This document shows positions 14,731-22,648 of a DNA stretch of 24,420 bases, piece by piece. The stretch's first letter is position 1. Every line of letters begins with the position of its first letter. This DNA is from an uncultured Gemmiger sp. Lineage in GTDB: Bacteria > Bacillota > Clostridia > Oscillospirales > Ruminococcaceae. Below the pieces are notes generated by a model. It ran no database searches and was not told the origin of the DNA. It saw nothing but the letters and a program-made list of their open reading frames with translations. Location: contig CALWNS010000257.1 in assembly GCA_944382805.1 (NCBI GenBank), positions 1 to 24,420 on the forward strand, in the 5' to 3' direction. The position numbers and the translations under genes were made by a program.

Positions 14731-14774
14731 CCCCGCCCCCGCCGGCTGGAACGCGACCGGCGGGGGCGGGGTTT
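14731..14774. terminator. Terminator between echF and the DUF4830-type gene
   Basis: A perfect 15-bp GC stem (14731-14745 with 14757-14771) has an 11-nt loop and is followed by TTT on the plus strand. Minus-strand readout is followed by GCTTTATTG. It separates convergent genes and closes the ech operon. Confidence 0.85.
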
Positions 14775-14785
14775 GCCGTGCAGGC

Positions 14786-15346
14786 TCACTCGGTGGGGAA
14801 CACGCTCTCGTCCAGCGGCTCGGCGGCGGTCTCGGCGGCCGGGGCTTCGGCCGCGGCCGTCTCGGCGCCGGCTTTGGCGGCGGTGACCAGGCCGGTCACC
14901 GTGCCGGAGGGCTTGCCCAGCAGGTACGCCCCCACCGGCTTTGTCTTATACACCAGCAGCACGCAGTAGGTGTCGTCCTGCCCGTCCGAAAGCGCCGGGC
15001 ACAGCGCCGTCCATTTTTCCACCGTTTTGCCCTTGTAATCGGTCAGCGAAAGCCCGCTTTCCCCCACCACCTGGTCAAAGGCGGCAAAGCTGTCGTCCCA
15101 CCGCTTGGGGACCTTGACCTGGTCCACCGCCGCGGTGGAAAGGTCCACCTCAAAGCCGTAGCCGGTAAAATAGGCGGCAATGTCCTGCGTGGTCTCGATC
15201 ACGGTCGTTTCGGCCGCGGCGGCGGTGGGCACGGCCGCGCCGGCAAAGTGTACGGCCGCCGTAACGGTGCCGGCCAGGCAGGCCGCGCACAGCGCCAGCG
15301 CCCCGGCCTGCCGCAGCCGGGGTTTGGTGACGGTAAACAAAAACAT
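14786..15346 (-). CDS. DUF4830-like membrane-anchored protein
   Basis: This 186-residue protein starts at the ATG at 15346 with GGGAGGGGG upstream. A positively charged N-terminus and a hydrophobic helix at about 13-35 predict a membrane anchor or uncleaved signal. The core (about 48-145: IAAYFTGYGFEVD, VKVPKRWDDSFAAFDQVV, LSLTDYKGKTVEKW, YCVLLVYKTKPVGAYLL) fits the DUF4830 pattern known from Firmicutes. The C-terminal 35 residues are Ala/Glu-rich low complexity. Function is unknown. It is inserted between ech and hyp on the opposite strand and is divergent from hypA, which is unusual for a non-hydrogenase gene. Confidence 0.75.
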   Translation of the reverse strand: MFLFTVTKPRLRQAGALALCAACLAGTVTAAVHFAGAAVPTAAAAETTVIETTQDIAAYFTGYGFEVDLSTAAVDQVKVPKRWDDSFAAFDQVVGESGLSLTDYKGKTVEKWTALCPALSDGQDDTYCVLLVYKTKPVGAYLLGKPSGTVTGLVTAAKAGAETAAAEAPAAETAAEPLDESVFPTE

Positions 15347-15378
15347 GGCAAAGGCCCCCTCCCTGTATTCCTGCCCCA

Positions 15379-15409
15379 GGGTATGCGCGCGGCGGCGCGG
15401 GTATGCGCG
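15379..15409. repeat. 11-bp direct repeat with 20-bp period
   Basis: GGGTATGCGCG occurs at 15379-15389 and again at 15399-15409, offset by exactly 20 bp or about two helical turns. It lies between the divergent starts of the DUF4830-type gene and hypA, just upstream of the hypA -35 region. Confidence 0.6.
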
Positions 15410-15417
15410 GCCGGCGC

Positions 15418-15446
15418 TGGAATTTTGCCCGGCTTGGTGCTACAAT
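15418..15446 (+). promoter_or_regulatory. Promoter of the hyp operon (extended -10)
   Basis: TACAAT (15441-15446) is preceded by TGC (15438-15440), an extended -10. The -35 position (TGGAAT, 15418-15423, 17-bp spacing) is weak. The hypA ATG follows 33 nt downstream with GGGAGGGGG between. Confidence 0.6.
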
Positions 15447-15478
15447 AAGGGCAGCGCCGCCGGGAGGGGGCTGAGCCT

Positions 15479-15820
15479 ATGCATGAACTGACCATCACCC
15501 AAAACATACTGGAAATTTCGCTGCGCGCGGCCAAAGAGCAGGGCGCGGCGCATATCCGCGCCATCCGCCTGGCCATCGGCCCTTTTTCCGGCGTGGTGCC
15601 GGACTGCGTGCAGATGTACCTGGACGTGCTGGCCAAAGGCACGCCGGCCGAAGGCGCGCGCATCGAAGCCCGCCGCCTGCCGCTGCGGGTGGAATGCCGG
15701 GACTGCGGCACAAAGGCCGAGATCGACCGCAGCAGCATCCGCTGCCCCGTGTGCGGCGGCGTGCGGCTCAAGCGGCTGTCCGGCCGCGAATGTACTGTGG
15801 AAAGCTTGGAGGTCGATTGA
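15479..15820 (+). CDS. hypA: Hydrogenase nickel incorporation protein HypA
   Basis: This 113-residue nickel metallochaperone, with HypB, inserts Ni into the hydrogenase large subunit. It begins MHEL, with the nickel-binding Met1-His2-Glu3 motif intact, and has a zinc site of Cys73-x2-Cys76 and Cys89-x2-Cys92 separated by 12 residues. This fits the family length and layout. It is the first gene of hypABFCDE, 1 nt before hypB. Confidence 0.97.
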   Translation: MHELTITQNILEISLRAAKEQGAAHIRAIRLAIGPFSGVVPDCVQMYLDVLAKGTPAEGARIEARRLPLRVECRDCGTKAEIDRSSIRCPVCGGVRLKRLSGRECTVESLEVD

Positions 15821-15821
15821 T

Positions 15822-16478
15822 ATGGAGATCAAGGTTCTGCACCAGGTCCTGGAATGGAACCAAGACGTCAGCGCCGAGGTGCGCCGCACCCTGGCCGAAA
15901 ACAAAGTCTGCCTCATCAACGTCATGGGCAGCCCCGGCGCGGGCAAGACCAGCCTGCTTGCCGCGCTCATCGCCCGCCTGCGGGGGCAGTTCCGCATCGG
16001 CGTGATCGAAGGCGACATCACCGGCCAGAGCGACGCCGAAAAGATCGCCGCGCTGCACATCCCCGCCGTGCAGCTCAACACCGACGGCGCCTGCCACATC
16101 GAGGCCATGAGCATCCGGAACATCCTGCCGCAGTTCGACCTGGCGGCGCTGGACGTACTGTTTGTGGAAAACATCGGCAACCTGGTCTGCCCGGCCGAGT
16201 TCGACATCGGGGAAAACTTCCGCCTGACCGTGCTCAGCATCCCGGAAGGGGACGACAAGGTGGCCAAATACCCGCTCATGTTCACCGATACCGACTGCCT
16301 GGTGCTGAGCAAATGCGATATGCTGCCCTATTTCGATTTTGATACGGCCCGCGTCACGGCCGATTACCGCGCCGTCAACCCGGAAGGCCCGCAGTTCCAA
16401 ACCTCCGGCCGCACCGGCGCGGGCATGGACGCGCTGGCCGCCCACCTGGCCGGGCGCATCCGCGCCGCCCTGGCATGA
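15822..16478 (+). CDS. hypB: Hydrogenase maturation GTPase HypB
   Basis: This 218-residue SIMIBI-class GTPase drives nickel delivery. It has the P-loop GSPGAGKTS (36-44), the switch I segment IEGDITGQSDAEKI, the metal-site region GACHIEAM, the ENIGNLVCPAEFDIGE stretch and the SKCDMLPYF guanine-specificity motif (NKxD-like). The N-terminal high-affinity Ni motif of E. coli HypB (CxxCGC) and the His-rich stretch seen in some homologues are both absent, so nickel storage is unlikely. It overlaps hypF by 4 nt. Confidence 0.97.
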   Translation: MEIKVLHQVLEWNQDVSAEVRRTLAENKVCLINVMGSPGAGKTSLLAALIARLRGQFRIGVIEGDITGQSDAEKIAALHIPAVQLNTDGACHIEAMSIRNILPQFDLAALDVLFVENIGNLVCPAEFDIGENFRLTVLSIPEGDDKVAKYPLMFTDTDCLVLSKCDMLPYFDFDTARVTADYRAVNPEGPQFQTSGRTGAGMDALAAHLAGRIRAALA

Positions 16479-18733
16479 AGCGCCGCCTGCGCCTGCGGGT
16501 CGGCGGCATCGTGCAGGGGGTGGGGTTCCGCCCGTTTCTGCACCGGCTGGCCCGCCGCTATGCCCTGGCCGGCTGGGTGCGTAACACCGCCGCCGGGGTC
16601 GAGGGCGAAGTCGAAGGCGAACCCGCCGCGCTGGAGGCGTTTGCCCGGGCGCTGCGCACCCAGGCCCCGCCGCTGGCCGTGGTGGAGCAGGTGGAGACCG
16701 AACTGCTGCCTGACCCGGCCGGCTACGCCGGCTTTGTCATCCGCCCCAGCGCGCCGGGGGCCGGGGCCACGCTCGTTTCGCCCGACCTGGCCCCCTGCGC
16801 GGCCTGCCTGCGGGAGCTGAACGACCCGGCCGACCGCCGCTACCGCTACCCGTTTATCAACTGCACCGACTGCGGGCCGCGCTTTTCCATCCTGCGCGCG
16901 CTGCCCTACGACCGCGCCAACACCACCATGGCCGGCTTTGCCATGTGCGGGGCCTGCGCGGGGGAATACGCCGCCATCGAAAGCCGCCGCTACCACGCGC
17001 AGCCCAACGCCTGCCCCGTGTGCGGGCCTCGGGCCTTTTACTGCGGGCCGGACGGCCGCCCGCGCCCCGGCGACCCCATCGCCCTGGCGCAGCGGGCGCT
17101 GGCTGCGGGCGGCATCGTGGCGGTCAAGGGCACGGGCGGCATCCACCTGGCCTGCGACGCCCGCAGCGAAACCGCCGTTTTGCGCCTGCGCCGGCGCAAG
17201 CGCCGCCCCGACCGCCCGCTGGCCGTGCTTTGCCGCGATGTGGCAACGGTGCGCGCGTTCTGCCGCGCTACGCCGGAGGAACTGGCCTGCCTGCAAAGCG
17301 CGCGGCGGCCCATCCTGCTGCTGGAAAAGCGCGACCCCGACGCCTGGGGCTTTTTGAGCGCCACCGCCCGCCTGGGCGTGCTGCTGCCCTACACGCCGCT
17401 GCACGCGCTGCTGGCCGACGGCACGGCCGGCGGCCCCGACGCCCTGGTGCTGACCAGCGCCAACGCGCCCGGCTGCCCCGTTTTGACCGAAAACGCGCCC
17501 GCCCTGGCCGCCCTGGCCGATGTGGCGGACGGATTTTTGCTGCACGACCGCCCCATTTGCAACCGCTGCGACGATTCGGTGGCCATGGTGTGGCAGGGCG
17601 CGCCGTATTTTTTGCGCCGCAGCCGCGGCTGGGCGCCGCAGCCGGTGCTGCTGGCCGCGCCGGCCGAAGGCGTGCTGGCCTTTGGCGCGGAGCAAAAGGC
17701 CGGCTTTGCCCTGGGGCGCGGCCGCCACGCCTTTTTAAGCCAGCACATCGGGGACTTGAAAAACGCCGAAACGCTGGACCATTACCGCGCCGCGCTCAAA
17801 ACCTACCGCCAATGGTTCCCCGTGCCGCTGCGCCGGGTGGTGTGCGACGCGCACCCGGACTACCTTTCCACCCGCGAGGCCGAAGCCTGCGCCGCGGCGG
17901 CCGGCGTGCCGCTGCTGCGCGTGCAGCACCACTGGGCGCACATGGCGGCCTGCCTGGCCGATAACAAGCTGGCCGGCCCGGCCTTTGCGTTTGTGTGGGA
18001 CGGCACCGGCCTGGGGGCGGACGGCACGATCTGGGGCGGCGAATGCCTGGTCGGTGATCTGCGCGGCTATACCCGCGTCGGCTCGGTGCGGCCGGTGCCG
18101 CTGGCCGGCGGGGACGCCGCCGTGCGCCAGATCGGCCGCATCGCGCTGGCCCTGCTGCTGGACGCGGGCCTGCCGCCGGAAACCGCCCCCGTGCCGCCCG
18201 CGCAGCGCCCGGCGCTTGCCGCCCTGCTGCAAAGCGGGCTGCGCTGCCCGCGCGCGGGCAGCGTCGGCCGCCTGTTCGACGGCGTATACGCCCTGCTGAC
18301 CGGCGTGGGCGCCGTCAGTTACGAGGGCCAGGGCGCCGAACGGCTGGAGGCGCTGGCCCGCCCGCAGATCCCCGGCCGGGAATACCCGGTCGAATTTTAC
18401 ACGCAGGACGGCGTGCGCTGGCTGGATACCCGCCCGCTGGTGCGCGCCCTGGCGGCCGATGCGGCGGCCGGTGTGCCCCGCGCTGCCGCCGCGCGCGGCT
18501 TTTTGGACGCGCTGTGCGCCGCCGCGCTGGACCAGTGCCGCGCGCTCAACCCGGGGCGGCTGCCGGTGCTGCTCACCGGCGGGGTGTTCCTGGACCGCTA
18601 CCTGCTGGAAAACATCACCCGCCGGCTCACGGCGGCGGGTTTTACCGTTTATACGCACCGCCGCGTCTCGCCCGGCGACGAGGGCCTGCCCCTTGGCCAG
18701 CTGGCCATCGGCGCGGCATACGATACGGAATAA
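16475..18733 (+). CDS. hypF: Carbamoyltransferase HypF
   Basis: This 752-residue protein makes the CN ligands of the NiFe centre: it activates carbamoyl phosphate with ATP and transfers the carbamoyl group to HypE. Domains in order are an acylphosphatase-like domain (1-90; GIVQGVGFRPF), two zinc-finger pairs (Cys108/111, Cys130/133, Cys158/161, Cys180/183), a YrdC-like domain (about 195-375) and a Kae1-like domain (about 385-750) with the metal motif HHWAHMAA. All expected domains are intact and length is normal. It is translationally coupled to hypB. Confidence 0.97.
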   Translation: MKRRLRLRVGGIVQGVGFRPFLHRLARRYALAGWVRNTAAGVEGEVEGEPAALEAFARALRTQAPPLAVVEQVETELLPDPAGYAGFVIRPSAPGAGATLVSPDLAPCAACLRELNDPADRRYRYPFINCTDCGPRFSILRALPYDRANTTMAGFAMCGACAGEYAAIESRRYHAQPNACPVCGPRAFYCGPDGRPRPGDPIALAQRALAAGGIVAVKGTGGIHLACDARSETAVLRLRRRKRRPDRPLAVLCRDVATVRAFCRATPEELACLQSARRPILLLEKRDPDAWGFLSATARLGVLLPYTPLHALLADGTAGGPDALVLTSANAPGCPVLTENAPALAALADVADGFLLHDRPICNRCDDSVAMVWQGAPYFLRRSRGWAPQPVLLAAPAEGVLAFGAEQKAGFALGRGRHAFLSQHIGDLKNAETLDHYRAALKTYRQWFPVPLRRVVCDAHPDYLSTREAEACAAAAGVPLLRVQHHWAHMAACLADNKLAGPAFAFVWDGTGLGADGTIWGGECLVGDLRGYTRVGSVRPVPLAGGDAAVRQIGRIALALLLDAGLPPETAPVPPAQRPALAALLQSGLRCPRAGSVGRLFDGVYALLTGVGAVSYEGQGAERLEALARPQIPGREYPVEFYTQDGVRWLDTRPLVRALAADAAAGVPRAAAARGFLDALCAAALDQCRALNPGRLPVLLTGGVFLDRYLLENITRRLTAAGFTVYTHRRVSPGDEGLPLGQLAIGAAYDTE

Positions 18734-18747
18734 GGAGGGCTGCCGTT

Positions 18748-18975
18748 ATGTGTTTGGCCGTTGCGCTGCGCATTGCATCCATCGAGGGCCGCTGGGCCGT
18801 GGGGGAGGCCGCCGGCCTTTCCCAAAAGCTGCGGGTGGACTTTTTGCCCGGCGTGCAGGTGGGGGACTATGTCATGGTCCACGCCGGCTTTGCCATCCAA
18901 AAGCTCACCCCGCAGCAGGCGCGGGAAAACCTTGAAAGCATCCGGGAGGCCATCGATGCCCTGGGAACTGTCTGA
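18748..18975 (+). CDS. hypC: Hydrogenase assembly chaperone HypC
   Basis: This 75-residue small chaperone binds HypD and the large subunit and carries the Fe(CN)2CO unit. Cys2 (MCLAV) and a conserved His (His45 in VMVHAGFA) are present. Residue 6 is Ala, where most members have Pro (MCLxxP). The start follows AAGGAGGG, 14 nt after hypF, and the 3' end overlaps hypD by 20 nt. Confidence 0.95.
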   Translation: MCLAVALRIASIEGRWAVGEAAGLSQKLRVDFLPGVQVGDYVMVHAGFAIQKLTPQQARENLESIREAIDALGTV

Positions 18976-20071
18976 GTCGGAATTCCGCGCCCCGGCCGGC
19001 GCGGACCGCCTGGCCGCGGCCATCCGCCGCCGCGCGCAGGCGCTGGGCCGCCCCGTGCGCCTGATGGAGGTGTGCGGCACCCATACCATGGCCATCACCA
19101 AAGCGGGGCTGCGCGGCCTGCTTGCGCCGCAGGTGCGGCTGCTGTCCGGCCCGGGGTGCCCGGTGTGCGTCACGCCGGCCGGCGCCATCGACGCCGCGCT
19201 GGCCCTGGCCGCCCGCCCCGGCGTGACGGTGGCCAGCTACGGCGACCTGCTGCGCGTGCCCGGTTCGCAGCCCGGCGATACGCTGCTGCGCCGCCGTGCG
19301 CTGGGGGCCGGCGTGCAGGTGGTCTATTCGCCCATGGAGGCGGTGGCGCTGGCCGCCGCCGACCCTGCGCGCCAGGTCGTGTTTTTGGGCGTCGGCTTTG
19401 AAACGACCGCCCCCGGCACCGCCGCCGCCGTACAGGAGGCCGCCGACCGCGGCCTGGCCAATTTTACGGTGCTCTGCCTGCTCAAGCGCACCGCGCCGGC
19501 GCTGCGCGCGCTGCTGGCCGCGCCGGATTTTGCGGTGGACGGCTTTTTGTGCCCCGGGCACGTGGCGGCCGTTACCGGCGCGCAGGAATTTGCTTTTCTG
19601 CCGCAGGAATACGGCCTGCCGGCGGTGGTGGCCGGGTTCGAGCCGGCCGATATCCTCTATGCGGCCTACCGCCTTGTCAGCCGGCTGGACGGGGGCGCGC
19701 CGGCCTTGGAAAACGAGTACACCCGCGTGGTCGCGCCGCAGGGCAACCCGGCGGCGCAGGCGGCCGTGCGCGCGGTGTTCGCCCCGGCGGACAGCGTCTG
19801 GCGCGGGCTGGGGGCCATCCCGCAAAGCGGGCTGGCGCTGCGGCCGGCCTGGCGGGGGTTTGACGCCGCCGCGCGCTTTGGCCTGGAACTGCGCCCCGGC
19901 GCGGAACCGCCCGGCTGCCGCTGCGGCGATGTGCTGCGCGGCGCGTGTACGCCCGGCGGCTGCCCGCTGTTCGGCAAAGCCTGCACCCCGGCCGACCCGG
20001 TCGGCCCGTGCATGGTATCGGGCGAAGGTGCCTGTGCCGCGGCGTACCGCTACGGCCTAACGGAAGAATGA
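18956..20071 (+). CDS. hypD: Hydrogenase maturation protein HypD
   Basis: This 371-residue iron-sulfur protein is the scaffold for assembly of the Fe(CN)2CO group with HypC. Motifs are CGTHTMAI (Cys40), GPGCPVCVTP (Cys68, Cys71), GFETTAPGTA, CPGHVAAVTG and the C-terminal cysteine region (CRCGDVLRG, CTPGGCPLFGKAC, CMVSGEGAC) that binds the [4Fe-4S] cluster. The ATG at 18956 has GGGAGG 6 nt upstream and lies inside the hypC reading region. All catalytic cysteines are present. Confidence 0.96.
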   Translation: MPWELSESEFRAPAGADRLAAAIRRRAQALGRPVRLMEVCGTHTMAITKAGLRGLLAPQVRLLSGPGCPVCVTPAGAIDAALALAARPGVTVASYGDLLRVPGSQPGDTLLRRRALGAGVQVVYSPMEAVALAAADPARQVVFLGVGFETTAPGTAAAVQEAADRGLANFTVLCLLKRTAPALRALLAAPDFAVDGFLCPGHVAAVTGAQEFAFLPQEYGLPAVVAGFEPADILYAAYRLVSRLDGGAPALENEYTRVVAPQGNPAAQAAVRAVFAPADSVWRGLGAIPQSGLALRPAWRGFDAAARFGLELRPGAEPPGCRCGDVLRGACTPGGCPLFGKACTPADPVGPCMVSGEGACAAAYRYGLTEE

Positions 20072-20084
20072 AAGGGTGGGGACT

Positions 20085-21083
20085 ATGCAGGAGATCATCA
20101 CGCTGGACTACGGCAGCGGCGGGGTAAAGACCGCCCGCCTGATCGAGGAGATCTTGCTGCCCGCGTTCAAAAACACGGCGCTGGACAGCCTGGGCGACGC
20201 CGCCCTGGTGCCCGGCGGGGCGCAGCTCGTCTTTTCCACCGACAGTTTTGTGGTCACGCCCTGGCGGTTCCCCGGCGGGGACATCGGCAAGCTGGCGGTG
20301 TGCGGCACCGTCAACGATGTGTGCATGGCCGGCGGCGACCCGCGCGTGCTCAGCTGCGGGCTGATTTTGGAGGAGGGCTTCCCGCTGGACGACCTGCGCG
20401 CCATCGTGGAGTCCATGGCCCGCGCCGCGCGGCAGGCCGGCGTGCAGATCGTGACCGGCGACACCAAGGTGGTCGAGCGCGGCAAGGGCGACGGCGTCTA
20501 CATCAACACCGCCGGCATCGGCGTGCTGCGCACGCCGGGGCTGGGCCGCGCGGCGCTGCGCGCGGGCGATGCGGTGCTTGTCAGCGGCAGCGTGGGCTGC
20601 CACGGCGCGGCCGTGCTGGCCGCGCGCAGCGGGCTGCCCGGCGGCGGGGCGCTGCGCTCCGACTGCCGCTGCCTGCGGGACTTGAGCGCCGCCGCGCTGG
20701 ATGCCGGCGGCGTGCGGATCCTGCGCGACCCCACCCGCGGCGGCGTGGCCACCACGCTCAACGAATTTGTCGAGGGCGGCCCCCTTGGCATCGAACTGGA
20801 GGAAAGCGCCCTCCCGGTCGATGCGCCGGTGGCCGCCGTCTGCGACCTGCTGGGCCTGGACCCGCTGTACGCCGCCTGCGAAGGCCGCCTGCTGGCCGTT
20901 GCCGCGCCCGAACGCGCCGACGCCGTGCTGGCCGCGCTGCGCGCGCTGCCCGGCGGCGAGGGCGCCGCGCGCATCGGCGCCGTCACCGCCCGCCGCCCCG
21001 GCACGGTGGCGCTGCGCACGGCGCTGGGCGGCAGCCGCCTTTTGCCCAAGCTCACCGGCGCCCAGCTGCCGCGCATCTGCTGA
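20085..21083 (+). CDS. hypE: Hydrogenase maturation protein HypE
   Basis: This 332-residue AIRS/PurM-like protein dehydrates its own C-terminal thiocarbamate to thiocyanate with ATP. It begins LDYGSGGVKT, contains GDIGKLAVCGTVNDVCMAG and GDTKVVERG nucleotide-binding segments and RDPTRGGVATTLNEF, and ends with PRIC, so the essential C-terminal Cys332 is the last residue. The ATG at 20085 has a GGGTGGGG site. It is the last gene of hypABFCDE and is followed by a strong terminator. Confidence 0.97.
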   Translation: MQEIITLDYGSGGVKTARLIEEILLPAFKNTALDSLGDAALVPGGAQLVFSTDSFVVTPWRFPGGDIGKLAVCGTVNDVCMAGGDPRVLSCGLILEEGFPLDDLRAIVESMARAARQAGVQIVTGDTKVVERGKGDGVYINTAGIGVLRTPGLGRAALRAGDAVLVSGSVGCHGAAVLAARSGLPGGGALRSDCRCLRDLSAAALDAGGVRILRDPTRGGVATTLNEFVEGGPLGIELEESALPVDAPVAAVCDLLGLDPLYAACEGRLLAVAAPERADAVLAALRALPGGEGAARIGAVTARRPGTVALRTALGGSRLLPKLTGAQLPRIC

Positions 21084-21087
21084 ACAT

Positions 21088-21133
21088 AAAAACACGGCTC
21101 CCCGGGACCGTCAGGGTCCCGGGGAGCCGTTTT
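21088..21133. terminator. Bidirectional terminator after hypE
   Basis: A perfect 16-bp stem (21094-21109 with 21115-21130) has a 5-nt loop, A5 at 21088-21092 on the left and T4 on the right (21130-21133). It lies between convergent hypE and the NSS transporter gene. Confidence 0.92.
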
Positions 21134-21150
21134 CGGTTATAGAGCCGGGC

Positions 21151-22509
21151 TTACAGCAGCCCCTGCAGCAGGATCGCCGCGATCAGCACGGGCAGGATGA
21201 ACTGGAAGTAGGGCTTGAGCCAGCGGGGCAGCTTGACGCCTTCGCCGGCGTTGGCTTCGGCCAGGTAGTTGTCAAAGCCCCAGCCCCAGCGCGAAACGCA
21301 GAACAAAAGGTAGATCAGGCTGCCGATGGGCAGCAGCAGGTTGCTGACCAAAAAGTCCTCGCCGTCCAGGACGGTGGAGCCGGGGCCGAGCGGCTGGAAC
21401 GCCGACCACACATTGTACCCCAGCACGCAGGGCAGGCTGGCCACCAGGATGAACAGCCCGCCCGCCAGCACGCTGGTGCGGCGGGAAAGGCGGAACTCGT
21501 CCATCAGGCAGGCAATGATGTTTTCGAACACGGCAATGACCGTGGTAAAGCTGGCAAAGGTCATGAACAAAAAGAACAGCGCGCCCCACAGCCGGCCGCC
21601 GGCCATGCCGGCGAACACGTTTGGCAGCGTGATAAAAATCAGGCTGGGGCCGCTGTCCGGGCTGACGCCGAACGTGAAGCAGGCGGGGAAGATGATCAGC
21701 CCCGCGCTGATGGCCACAAAGGTATCCAGCACGCAGATGCGCGCGCTTTCGCCGGGCAGCGTGTACTTGCGCTCCATATAGCTGCCAAAGATCTCCATGG
21801 CGCCGATGCCCAGGCTCAGGGTAAAGAACGACTGGTTCATGGCCGCCATGATCACGTTGCCCAGGCCGACTTCGGCCGCGCGGGTAAAGTCGGGCAGCAG
21901 GTAAAAGCGCAGGCCCTCGGCCGCGCCGGGCAGCGTTACGCTGCGCACCACCAAGATCAGGATCAGCACCAGCAGCGCGGCCATCATCCACTTGCCCACG
22001 CGCTCCAGGCCGTTGTTCAGCCCAAAGCTGGTCACCACCAGGCCCAGCACCACGGTCAGCACGGTCCAAAAGCCCATTTCCAGCGGGTTGGCCAGCATCT
22101 CGTTGAACAGCGTGCCGGCGGTCTCCGGCGTGGTGCCGGCAAACGCGCCGGTCACATACTTAAAGCAGTAGGCCATCATCCAGCCGTTGACGGTGGTATA
22201 GTACATCATCAGCAAACAGCACCCGGCCAGGCAGGCCCAGCCGTGCCAGTGCCACTTGGAACCCTTTGGTTCCAGCGCGCGGTAAGCCTTGCCCGCGCTG
22301 CCGCGCCCGGCGCGGCCCACGGCCTGTTCCATCGTCAGGATGGGGATGCCCATGCAGACCAGGAACAAAAGATAGAACAGAACAAACACGCCGCCGCCGC
22401 TTTCGCCCGTCAGGGTGGGGAAGCGCCACACATTGCCGATGCCGATGGCGCAACCCGCGCTGACCAGGATAAAGCCCAGCCGCGAACCAAAAGACGCACG
22501 TTTTTCCAC
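21151..22509 (-). CDS. Sodium-dependent symporter, NSS (SNF) family
   Basis: This 452-residue, roughly 11- to 12-helix transporter of the neurotransmitter:sodium symporter family has the LeuT-like fold. The TM1 region GCAIGIGNVWRFP and the following GGGVFVLFYLLF and GIPILTMEQAVGR match the LeuT pattern, and the FENIIACLMDEFRLSRR segment matches the end of TM8. It should import an amino acid or similar amine with Na+; the substrate cannot be told. The start is GTG at 22509, since AGGAGG lies 7 nt upstream and homology begins at EKRASFGSRLGF; there is no fitting ATG. It is transcribed from its own promoter. Confidence 0.93.
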   Translation of the reverse strand: MEKRASFGSRLGFILVSAGCAIGIGNVWRFPTLTGESGGGVFVLFYLLFLVCMGIPILTMEQAVGRAGRGSAGKAYRALEPKGSKWHWHGWACLAGCCLLMMYYTTVNGWMMAYCFKYVTGAFAGTTPETAGTLFNEMLANPLEMGFWTVLTVVLGLVVTSFGLNNGLERVGKWMMAALLVLILILVVRSVTLPGAAEGLRFYLLPDFTRAAEVGLGNVIMAAMNQSFFTLSLGIGAMEIFGSYMERKYTLPGESARICVLDTFVAISAGLIIFPACFTFGVSPDSGPSLIFITLPNVFAGMAGGRLWGALFFLFMTFASFTTVIAVFENIIACLMDEFRLSRRTSVLAGGLFILVASLPCVLGYNVWSAFQPLGPGSTVLDGEDFLVSNLLLPIGSLIYLLFCVSRWGWGFDNYLAEANAGEGVKLPRWLKPYFQFILPVLIAAILLQGLL

Positions 22510-22543
22510 AAAAATTCCTCCTCTTTTATATACACCAGTTCCT

Positions 22544-22572
22544 ATTATACGCGCCTGCCCGCGCGCAGGCAA
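22544..22572 (-). promoter_or_regulatory. Promoter of the NSS transporter
   Basis: On the minus strand, TTGCCT (22572-22567), a 17-bp spacer and TATAAT (22549-22544) lie about 35 nt upstream of the GTG start. Confidence 0.75.
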
Positions 22573-22595
22573 GAGGGGGCAAAGGGAAATTTGCG

Positions 22596-22625
22596 GAAAA
22601 ATGCTTGGGCCGGCGGCGGCGCCGG
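22596..22625 (-). terminator. Weak hairpin after the DUF3592-like gene
   Basis: CCGGCG (22610-22615) pairs with CGCCGG (22620-22625) over a 4-nt loop. On the minus strand a T5 run follows only after a 9-nt gap, so termination here is uncertain. Confidence 0.3.
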
Positions 22626-22648
22626 TTTGCTTTGGGCGCCCTCTTTTT

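Noticed and set aside
15361..15410. Riboswitch or RNA gene in the GC-rich gap upstream of hypA
   Set aside because: No conserved riboswitch elements or tRNA-like folding were seen; the gap is accounted for by the promoter, ribosome binding sites and the direct repeat.
15418..15446. NikR or Rex operator near hypA
   Set aside because: The GGGTATGCGCG repeats are direct, not inverted, and do not match the GTATGA-N16-TCATAC or TTGTGAA-type patterns I know.
16364..17728. Long minus-strand open frame opposite hypF
   Set aside because: HypF is intact on the plus strand; the antisense frame is Gly/Ala/Arg/Gln low complexity.
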